Shown: one piece after another, positions 22,563 through 32,025 of the stretch
Position numbering within the stretch: position 1 is the stretch's first letter
Layout: each line of letters starts with the position of its first letter
Assembly (NCBI GenBank): GCA_020740775.1
Contig: JAHEWK010000005.1
Span: 1,984,001 to 2,048,000 of the forward strand
DNA from: Ilyonectria destructans
Taxonomy: Eukaryota; Ascomycota; Sordariomycetes; Hypocreales; Nectriaceae
Direction of reading: 5' to 3'
Length of the DNA: 64,000 nucleotides
Notes under the pieces: generated by a model
What the model was told of the DNA's origin: nothing
The model's database searches: none
What the model saw: the letters and a program-made list of their open reading frames with translations, nothing else
Translations under genes and position numbers: made by a program

Positions 22563-24700
22563 CTATTTTCCAAATCCATACTCGACCTTGACGCGGACTC
22601 CTCCGCCGACATGATGATCCTCATCCTTATCCTTGCCGAAGTGGCCCTCGACGCTATAGGTGTTGTCGGCGCTCGAGCCCTTGCATCCGCACGGGCTCGA
22701 TGCCTTCTGGACGGGAGTCGTCGCGCGTCGGCGGGCATTGTCGTAGGTGGGAAGCTCGCACTCGCTTGTAGGGGGAGTGAAATCGACATCTTCGAGTTCA
22801 ATCTTTAAGCTAGGGACACCTTCGATAGGAATGTTGGTTCCGTCGTGCTGTGATTCAGTTGTTAGTCGACTGCTTCTGCAACTATTCAACGGTCATTTTG
22901 GTGGAAAGACATACCTTGAGGATCTCGACCTGGAGGTTGGCCATGATCGTGTCAACCACGCTATCAACGGGGTATCCAAACATTTCGGTGCTATCAACGG
23001 CAGAGTCGAGCGAAAACTCGCCGTGGACAGTGCCGCAGGTGGGCTGCTGCATTACCACCTGGCCACCGACCTTCTTGCCGTTCAGGTACAGGTTCACGGT
23101 GCAAGGGCGCTCGACCTCGGTGACGTCAAGCTTGACGCGCGCAAAGAAGCGGGTTGAGGAATCACTGCGGCGGGTCTCGCGACGGGCCATGGTCTCGGTA
23201 TCGGAGTACAAGCGGTTGATCAGGCGAGTAGCGTCCTGCTGCATCTGGGTCTCTGACTTCCTCCAGTACTCCAGACCCTCGTAGGCGTAGCCGAAGGTCT
23301 GGATGCTCTCCACCGACTCGGAGGTGTGGAAGTTTTCAGAGTCGGCGAAAAAGGGCACCAGGGGAGACTTGGGTGTGATGGTGGTTCCGCGAGGAGTCGA
23401 CCAGCGAGCGCCGCCAGAGTACGACTGGTTGAACGTGACCTGGTCGGGTTTCATGGCTTGCCAGTATGCCCAGAGTCGATCGACATTGCAGTGGTGGAGC
23501 ATGCTATCAAGGCGATTAGTTTAGCTTCTATCTCACCGGATTACTGTGATCGACTTACAACAGAGGGTCGAAGGCAGAGAAGTCGGCCGCGAGGAACTGT
23601 CCACCACAAGCTCCGTCCCAGTGGATGGCGTTGTGGATTTGCTCCAGACTCGTGCCACCGTTTCCGGTAGAGGCAAATTCGTCAAAGGTGTTTGTGTGTG
23701 TAAAGGCATCGTACTGTCAAAGTTAGTGTTGCACTTGGGACACCAGTCAGTGATATCTACTCACCACCCACGACTTATAAGGACGGTCGGCCAAGAGCTT
23801 GTTCGCAGAGTCGGGGAAGCTATCCGGCGAGGGACAGCGGGAGATACGGGATCGGTTCTCGCTGTCGAATGATCCGTAGGTGCCGTTGAGCGCCGCAGCA
23901 GGGAACTTGAAGGTGGAGAGCGGGTTGTCGATCTGTGTAGCCTTGATGCCGCTGCCGCTGGGAACATTGACGGTCATCTTTGAAGGGACGACAGCGTTGG
24001 GGATATCGTCGGAGCCCCAGTCCCAGAAAGGCGCACGGAGGTTTTGGGCAGCGGCAACATATTGAGAGCGATATCGCTGGGGATACTCTGCTGCTATGCG
24101 TTGGGCGGTGGCAACTAGGACTTGCTGGGAAGGGTTAGAGGACTCGTCGATGCTTTCAGTGGAGGGAGGGGAGCGTACCTCATAGAGTACGACGTAGGGT
24201 CGGTGCCATGTCAAGAAGAGTCGTTCCTGGATACTGAGTTAGCTCCCGTGTGTTGAAAGCTGCAAAGGTGGACAGCTTACACCGTGAGGGCAATATCCTC
24301 GCCACCCATCAGTGTTCATCTTGCCACTGTTGTTCCACTCAATGTAGGGTTTGCCGTGAATTCCTATTTCCATGTTAGGTTCGTCCAGGACAATATGGGA
24401 AAGCAAGAAAGATCACCCGCTACTTGGAAGAACGATAGAGGATCCGCGGAATCTTGGCTCTGCATCTCAGCCAACGCTCTAATGTAGAGGTCCCTGTCAC
24501 TTGTTAGCCAAAAATTCAACGACAATATGGCTTCCAACATACCACTGGGCACCTCCAGCAGACTGCAGCTCATTGATGTTCTGTCTCAGAGGCACGGCGC
24601 TGCCTTCGGAAATGGAGAATCCGGTAATAGTGTAGGGATCCTGGGCGCTCACAAGCGACACGGCGCTCAGCGCCACAGTCAAGGAGAATTGTAGCAACAT
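22563..24700 (-). CDS. Secreted tyrosinase (polyphenol oxidase)
   Basis: Eight exons: 24700..24543, 24493..24417, 24363..24281, 24226..24179, 24124..23765, 23713..23559, 23503..22915 and 22847..22563, giving 584 residues. All seven introns are 49-67 bp and every junction preserves the frame. Residues 1-19 form a signal peptide (hydrophobic core LTVALSAVSLVSA). The CuA ligands are H81 (IHGKPYIEWNN), H105 (YCPHG) and H114 (WHRPY); CuB has H269 and H273 (HNAIHW) and H297/H298 (FMLHHCNVDR). C103-P-H105 is the Cys-X-His arrangement that forms a thioether bridge in type-3 copper enzymes. A GYAY motif follows the core, then a C-terminal domain containing CGC. It oxidises monophenols and diphenols to quinones, probably for pigment or phenol metabolism outside the cell. 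Its length fits secreted fungal tyrosinases. Confidence 0.93.
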
Positions 24701-27700
24701 GGTGTCTTAACTGAAGCCCCGAGGGCGGAAAGAAGAAGGAGAAGGAGAAGGAGAGGAAAAATGAACGAGTGTATTTCCTCTGAGGTGTTGCTTGCTGTCA
24801 ACAGAAACGACTGTGCGACCCGGACAAGAAGGACAATCAACAAACCAGAGCCGGAAAGGGAGAGATGACGGCCTGAGAGCGAGGGAGGCTCGTCGTGTTA
24901 TACCAGCTACTGCCCTTTTCTCAACGACGATCCAAGTTACCAGGATACCAGGATACCAGGATGGCTAGCTCGAGAGCCGTTTGACACATAGCCGTGCGCG
25001 TTTCTTTTTTGCTTCCTCGTAACGCCACATGTCTGTGCCCCGGGCGTGTGGTGTGCGATGTGCGCTGTGCGATGTGCGATGTTGCGGTGCGGATGTGAGA
25101 TGCGGATGCCGGCCGGCCCGCGTACAGACGTTGTTCATCGTTGCGCTGTGCTGCGCGACAACAAAAGACCCCGATCGGATCCTTCCTGTGCTTCCGTAGC
25201 CAGGCATTGGTTGAGTCCAGCGGCTGTTTACCATCCCCATAGGCAGTCCGTCGGCCAGTCGCTCAGTCACTCAGCCACTCAGTCCGGGCGCATCACGGAG
25301 CCCTGGAGGAGTCGGCTCTGGGCTGGTGGAGAGGAGAGGATCCGCCGGCATTGGGCCTAGCCACAGGCACACGGCCCAACCTGCAGGTACGGCACGTCAC
25401 TAATCTACAGTGCACGCTCGTTCGCTCGGACAACGGTGGCTTGTAGAACAGCCTGGACGATGCCGTTGGCAAAGAGCGCAGTGTAGGAGCGTAATTCGAA
25501 ACGGCGGCCCGCTGAGGCTGCGAGCTCACTGCATCAGGAGCTGGAATGGGCGCCAGCGGGCCGAGCGTCCCCAACGTTCAGTGCCCTGCGCTCAACTGTG
25601 GAGAGAATCCTTCCGAGAACTTAAACTGTCTTGCAAATTACAAAGGTCTCGGGGTTGGGTCCACGGCCGTTCTCGGGATAGATGTGCGCTGTGTCGCTGT
25701 TGGGCGAGGGAGGGATGATCCTTCGGCAGGTTGCAGTTGGGGTTGGGAATACCCAGGCCATGAAACTGGCCAATTCTCGCGGCGGAGCCAGCGGGACCAT
25801 GTTCCTAAATTAAGATATGCTTACCTTTACCTAGGCGCCGTAAGTGCCGGTATGCTTACTTGCTGGGGCCCTTGATGCGACTGCTGGTGCTGCTATTCGT
25901 ACCTGCATCAAGAGCCTGCCGGTGTTGCTGCTGGTGCTGCCAACATTGGCACAATAACATTGTTCAGGGCCCCCCGGTTGTCCATTGGGCAGTTCCTGCG
26001 GATGTTACGGGGAGGCGGCGGCATTGTTTGTGACACGAGACATTGTCCCCTGAAAGATTGACATTGGCCGCCATTGCGATCATCGCAGCCGTCATCGTCA
26101 TCGGCGACTGATTGGGGCACACAGCCAACATCATCAGAGACACCACGATTATGGTCACATCCGGGCCGCGGAGAGAGAGCGGGGCGGCCAACAAGCTGGG
26201 ACATTGTTTCTCACCGCCCTTAATTGGAACATCGGATGCATTGGGAAAATACGACGGCAATCAATTCAGCCATGAGAGCAATCAATCAATCATTCGTGGT
26301 TCTCCCTGAGATTCCCTCTTTTTTTGTGGTTATTTTTGTCATTTTGAGATCTGCATATGTATCCCCCTTTCTTCTGAATACGAAGCCACGTACGTACAGC
26401 AATGCACATGCACAATCACGGCCTCGTCCATGTCCAATAACTTATCCATGTGTTGTCAAGTACCATGCGGCCGATCTCATGAGTGGAGCAGATCGCCCGG
26501 GCGCGCGACCCCATCAAAACCAAACACGCGAGCGTTTGACAGAAACAACGCCCTACCGTATTCCTCTTCCAACGACGGCACATTCACTCCCTCATTCACT
26601 CACCAACACACTCAAGACTCTTGAGGCTGAAATCTGCTAAGACATGGCTCCGCTCCTGGTCTGCGCCTCTTGTCTTGTCTTTGCCAAGGAGATTGATCGT
26701 CCTCCCGATGCCGCTCCCTTGGCGCCCAGACGCCGCCCTTTGTGTGGTGTGCGCTGGCAAGACAAGACAGGTCGATCAATGTGATTCATTCGTCAAGTTT
26801 CTGACGGCCGTGAAGAGTGCTCAGCGTAGCCTCAAAGCTATGTCAGCCACGATTAAGAGACGTCGTCATCGTGATTGAATCCCCATGGCCGCCTTGCCAC
26901 CAGCTCCTCCACCAGAGTGCAAAACCCTAGATTCTCCCGCTTTCCTTACACGTTACAGTCCACGTCCATCCTATCTGCCTCTCCTGTTGCAGTCTTTTTA
27001 TATATTTAGAAACACCACTCAACACCAACGATCTATCCTGACTCCGATGCACAATATCATCTCCTTCGACTTAATCAGAAACGCGCCGTCGACTTCAGCA
27101 TTGGCCCTCCGTCTAACCCCCCAATTTCCCCATCGGTCAAACGGTACGATTTCGCCACTTTCAGCCAGGCACGTCACAAGAGACAGGGTGATCGACAGGT
27201 CAGCCTCATTCACATTGTAGGGGAGGTTTGTGTTCCTGCATTAGTATCCTCAACTGAATCCCACTGCCTCAGGTACGTCCCGTCCATCCAACTCCTCCCC
27301 CACCTGTCTCGTCAGCCACTCCCGCTTCTAGATCATCTGCTAGCCCAGGTACGGAGTATTCACGGCGGAAACATGACGGAAACAGCATGGAATCACTATT
27401 GAGATGAGGTGGGGACACAATGAAGACTTGCTGTCAATTCATAAGCCTATTTTAGACGAAATAGCCACTTTATATACAGATAATCAAAACTCATCAAGCA
27501 TCTTACAGGGTACTACCGGGTAGACCAGCTCCATCATCCATCTCCGTCTTCGAATTCACTGCTCAAAGTCGGCCAGTGAAACCTTTCCGAACCCCTAATA
27601 AGTCTCCATTGAGTCTCGGCCCTTGTCACTTAGAAAGGACCGATAACACTTCGCCTGGAGTCAACCTCATCAGCCATCGCCCGGTGTACTTTTTCGTTCA

Positions 27701-27829
27701 TGCAACCGCCAAAGACCCTAAAATGTCAACGTTATTTTCGTCCTACTCCTAAACCAGAACCCGACACCGACATCCTAGGGGGGGCAGAATTGCAGGATGT
27801 CACTGCAGCGATATTGTGCAACAAGTCCC
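24701..27829. other. Gene-free spacer upstream of the tyrosinase gene
   Basis: This includes a GAAGGA-type purine tract (24731-24760), three copies of CCAGGATA (about 24938-24961), and TGCGATG repeats near 25050-25080. Paired blocks at about 26667-26700 and 26752-26782 are partly inverted (TCTTGTCTT/AAGACAAGA). No frame shows convincing coding features. Confidence 0.55.
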
Positions 27830-28960
27830 TTATAGGGTCTGTTCCAGTGACACCAATTCACGGAAACCTTCCTTCCACCGCTTCGTCTGCTCCGTGGTCG
27901 GCTTCGGCAGTGGACTCCGGGCAACGCCTCCGTAGCCCATCCACGCCTGCAGGCCGGCCTTGACTCCGACTACACCGCCCTGAATGGCGGTCCAGTCGCC
28001 TTGCGAGACAATCTCCTGCATCTTGTATGCCTCTGCAACTTGTCCTTCCTGGTAGAGCTCCATAGTTCGGGTGCAAGCCTTCGGAGCAATGTTTGCCAGA
28101 CCAGCCAGAATGCCGTGACCGCCAGCAGCGAGCGACGGGATCAGAAAGTCTGCCGATCCAGCCAGAACAAGGAACTCTGGGTGTGTTGAGTCGTGAACAT
28201 TCGCGAGCTTGCGAGTGGCGGCGGCCACGCGGTTCAGTTTTCCAGTGTTTCCACAGGTCAACTTGACGCCCACAATGTTGGGATGAGCGGATAGCGAGAT
28301 GATAGTATCGGAGGACAGATCCATGCCACCCACGGCGCCAGGGAAGTTGTAGATAATGATGGGGATAGGCGACTTGTCCGCCACCGTTGTGAAATACTCC
28401 ATGATGGTTTCCGAGGCTGGGGCAAACAACGTGGCATAGTAGGACGGAGGGAGCACCAGGGCGTAGTCACCGCCGGCTTGCCAAGCCTCTCGGCAGTACT
28501 CAATCGTCTCACGGGTGCTCTGGCTACCACAGCCCACAATCAGGGGCATGTGATTGAACCCGTCCTCATTCAGGGCCGCCCTGGTAGTAGCGGTGACCAG
28601 TTGCCGCTCTGAGTGCGTCAGATGGACGGCCTCTCCGTTTGAACCCTGAGTAGCGAGACCGGTGACACCAGCTCGTGCGAGTCGCACGGCATGAGCAGCA
28701 ATGGCTGTGGTGTCGACGTCCTCCGTGTCTGGCTTGAAGAAGCACATGGTTGGGACATAGACACCACGCTGGAGCGGTCGTGTCATGTGGGACCCCACGT
28801 CTAGTGAGTGGTCATCCATGGAGATGTTGCTGGGTGATGATGGAACGTCTGCTGAAATAATAAAATTGTTGTGTCTTGAGGTAGAGGAATTCCAGTAGTT
28901 GTTTCCGTAGTGGTCCGTAAAAGATCCAGCGGGAGAGGGTGCGTCGTTGTGAGGTGCCAT
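27830..28960 (-). CDS. DapA-superfamily aldolase/lyase (class I, Schiff-base)
   Basis: A single 376-residue exon. The start is the ATG at 28960, because the frame upstream offers only a TTG. A (beta/alpha)8 enzyme of the dihydrodipicolinate synthase superfamily: GSNGE (106-110) binds the keto-acid carboxylate, Y204 (IIIYNFPG) is the catalytic tyrosine and K233 (VGVKLTCGN) is the Schiff-base lysine. GSADF and GGHGILAGLANIAP complete the barrel. Fungal relatives include 4-hydroxy-2-oxoglutarate aldolase and L-threo-3-deoxy-hexulosonate aldolase of D-galacturonate breakdown; I cannot tell which. True lysine synthesis is unlikely because fungi use the aminoadipate route. About 60 residues rich in Ser, His and Asn precede the barrel, more than is typical. 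It is not obviously a mitochondrial presequence. Confidence 0.9.
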   Translation of the reverse strand: MAPHNDAPSPAGSFTDHYGNNYWNSSTSRHNNFIISADVPSSPSNISMDDHSLDVGSHMTRPLQRGVYVPTMCFFKPDTEDVDTTAIAAHAVRLARAGVTGLATQGSNGEAVHLTHSERQLVTATTRAALNEDGFNHMPLIVGCGSQSTRETIEYCREAWQAGGDYALVLPPSYYATLFAPASETIMEYFTTVADKSPIPIIIYNFPGAVGGMDLSSDTIISLSAHPNIVGVKLTCGNTGKLNRVAAATRKLANVHDSTHPEFLVLAGSADFLIPSLAAGGHGILAGLANIAPKACTRTMELYQEGQVAEAYKMQEIVSQGDWTAIQGGVVGVKAGLQAWMGYGGVARSPLPKPTTEQTKRWKEGFRELVSLEQTL

Positions 28961-29171
28961 GGTTTTATAGTTGTGGTGAACAGACAATCACTTTGGGCGT
29001 AGGACTGAAGTGCGACTCTGGGTATCGATGTGTGTCAAGGGCTATGATGATAGCAATGATCCAAAGATGTGTAAAGGAAGTGAAGAGTGTGCGGGTTAGG
29101 ATAGCGGCAATGGATGCTCAGTTTTTGATATGGTTGTGAATGCAGACCCAAGGCAAGGGGGGGGCCGTCTC

Positions 29172-29177
29172 TTTATA
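29172..29177 (-). promoter_or_regulatory. TATA box candidate of the aldolase gene
   Basis: On the minus strand the sequence reads CATATAAAGAG, a good TATA match, about 212 bp upstream of the aldolase ATG at 28960. Confidence 0.4.
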
Positions 29178-29859
29178 TGAGCATTCAGACCCCGGTGGAT
29201 CATGGCTCGATACTTGTCCTGGGCTCATCCTAACCTGCCGGGGGTATATCACGGTGGTCTCGTATGGAGAAGATGCATTGCATTGTTGGATGGGGATATT
29301 GGCAAAAGACAGCTCATATCCGGCAGTTGTGGTGGATCAGAAAAAAATGACCTTCACTCAATCAATGGGGCACAGTCAGGGAAACATCCTCGTCAGGAAG
29401 AACGACATTGCCGAGATTGGGTCAAACAAACCATGAGCTCCGCCCGCGTGCGTTAGAATTGCGTCGGCTTTTGGAGTGAAAGTAACAGAGTACCACGGCA
29501 ATGATACGACGCAACGTGTAGGAAGCGCCTCATGGACCGCAAGTTGATGTAAATCCGGGGTTGAGCATCCATTCAGCTCTCGGGAATTACTGCCCGAGTC
29601 GTTCAGAGGACGGACAGAGCTGTGGGGGTTAGCGTTAAGCGGCCCGCGATAAATGTGCCAGTTGGTCAATTTTTGGATTGGTACAGGGAGAGCATTCCAA
29701 AATAGTCAAGAATTGGGGTTGGGTTGCAGGACTGGGGCACAATGATCGCCGGTCCGACGCTGTACCTGACCAGCAGGTGACCACACTCAGAGGAGAAACA
29801 TCGCCCTTTTGGTTGGTCCAATGCATACTCTGCATGTCCAGACCCAAGCTAGGTCAAAC

Positions 29860-30560
29860 ACGCTGCATTATGACGGCCCAAGGACGATATCTCAGCGAAT
29901 GACGGCGTCTTTGCCCAGGCATGGAGAACATCCTCGAGAGGCACCCAAGTACCATCCAGGAACCCTCGAGTGCCATCACGGGGCCGCGGTTTTGACCGGA
30001 GTCCGTTCCGGGCTTGGTGCTCGTCTCTGTGTAACCAACTCGATGTGAGCGCGACAACACCAGCGCCGTCCACGTTTCTTGCCGGTCAAATTGCTTCTCT
30101 CAAACATTCAGATTCAGCAGTCCACCCCGGTGATGAGTGGCTATGTGCGCGCATGTGCTCACCACACGTGCACGAGCAAAATGCAACCGGTTGCATATGG
30201 TGCCGAAGTTGCTGCATCAATAGGCCCCCCGACGGGGAACTTTGCGTTGTCCACGAACACAGCCGCATCCGGGGCCCCACGACCGGGTTTTGCGGAGAAC
30301 TCGATGCCCAGACCTTGGTCTCCAACCAGCATCACTGCTGATGCGCATGAGGCTGAGGATGCCATGGTCAGAAAGCTGACGCTCGTGACCTGCCCTCCAT
30401 GGATGTCGACGCTTTCTTGCCCCGGAGAACCCCGCATTGACGTTGTAGTTTGCATTCTCTACTGCATGGTATGGATCCAGGCCTGAGAAGTAGTGTGCTG
30501 GTCGGTGTAGGTCGATGACGATGAGGTTTGCGTTGGTGCCTGACTTGTCGGGATGTGTAA
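29860..30560 (-). pseudogene. Possible decayed protein gene, unidentified
   Basis: Three neighbouring minus-strand stretches read like protein but lie in different frames with no plausible splice sites joining them. Near 30560-30440 is NANLIVIDLHRPAHYFSGLD, near 30430-30160 DQGLGIEFSAKPG, and near 30050-29900 DGTWVPLEDVLHAWAKTP. Frame switches and stops between them would fit a frameshifted relic. I do not recognise the family, and chance frames in GC-rich DNA remain an alternative. Confidence 0.2.
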
Positions 30561-31120
30561 AGTCAGACCTGAATCAAGTTTTACAAGGAGGCGAGAGTCA
30601 AAACCATGGCCCAAGTCAATGGGTGGTTGATGGCTCATTCATTTTCACGTGTTGGCGATGATCAGTTCGAAGTGGAAAGCGCACCTGTGTTTCCTTCCTC
30701 ACTCGAGTCGTTCCTTGGGGGCAGCCAAAAACGGCAAAAAGCGGGGTAACAAGCTCCAGATTTGGGGGCAGCCAAGCGGGGGCAAAACATACTCCAGATT
30801 ACATGCACCAGCCAGTACACGTAGACACGCTCTCACCGCCCATATTTCAAAGTCACTTGGTGTAGACTCGGCTTCTGTTCTGGTCCTGTTGGTTCTTAAT
30901 CAAAAGTGGTCCTTTCTCCTTCGCTTCGACCTGATTTCCCCCGTCTCCCCGTCTCCCCGTCCCTCGTAACCTTGCTTCCGCTGCTTTCGTTGCTCACGAG
31001 GTAACGTCAGAGCTCCCCAGACCGCATCCTACCCACCATCTTCTGAGGCCACACACCATAGCAGCTGCGGCTTCTTCCGAGTTAGATAGCTGATGCCCAG
31101 ACTTTGTCTCTTCCCAATGC

Positions 31121-31150
31121 CTCCTACTCCTCCTCCTCCTCCTCCTCCTT
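31121..31150 (+). repeat. (CTC)n microsatellite
   Basis: Uninterrupted CTC/TCC triplets with one early variant, within a pyrimidine-rich part of the spacer. Confidence 0.8.
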
Positions 31151-32025
31151 CACATTACCGATCCCAATCTCCACTTCCACCTCCACCTCCACATTCCTTC
31201 TCGGGAGCGCACCCCGGATGCCCCCATCTTCATTGTTCCCTTTCTCCACAAGCCGGTGCGTTCCGGCCCTTAAACCCCAAAGCCCCTAGTCTTTCTTCTT
31301 GATATCGGAACCTCATCCACGCTACTCCATCCGTGCCATCATTTTGCAGCAGTCCAGATTGCGCATCCCAGTTCTTCCTGTGCCAGGAAGCGGGGAAATC
31401 AGGTTGTCGGATTACCCGAAGCCCTCGCCGAGCATCTCGAGTACCGTCGGGGGTGGGGCACTGGAGAAATCCGGGGCGCGGAGAAAGCTGCTGAAATATC
31501 CCCATGAAGCATCTTCTTGTTAGCTCCGTTGACGTGCGTCAGCATCCTGTGAGGTTTGAGGCCATGAGAGACAGTCTGATGACGATGCAGCCTCTATGCA
31601 GGCCATCCCCGCAACTCGGCTACCAGTGCAGGTATTCCCCTCACCATCATCATACCCAGAGTGAACATATCGTTACCTTGGATCGGTTAGGTCATATGAC
31701 GAGGCCCCGGTCTTGTCGCCATGCCTTTAGCCCGGAAATGATACTCTGTTATCACACAGCCTTGTTACCTTGTTGAGGAGGCAAGGTTGAGACCACCCGT
31801 CACCCACTCACCAGGTGCAATCATCCACAATCTGCAAGACGAACGCTTCGGTAATTTTTAACGAGACTCTTAATTTTGTCCATTGAAACAGATATCGAAA
31901 GGTCATGTTAACAGAGAATCTGCTATCGTCGTAACTCATGCTCGCACACCAAAGGCGAGGATCCATCCCCTCAACTCCAACCAGCCAGTTGTATGCCAGT
32001 ACGCCAAGTATCCAGAAACCAACGT

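Larger units (their letters stand above)
28961..32025. other. Spacer with a TATA box, a possible decayed gene and a CTC repeat
   Basis: This lies between the aldolase start and the MCM10 stop. Apart from the TATA-like site at 29172, the protein-like minus-strand fragments at 29.86-30.56 kb and the CTC repeat at 31.12 kb, nothing functional could be supported. Confidence 0.5.
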
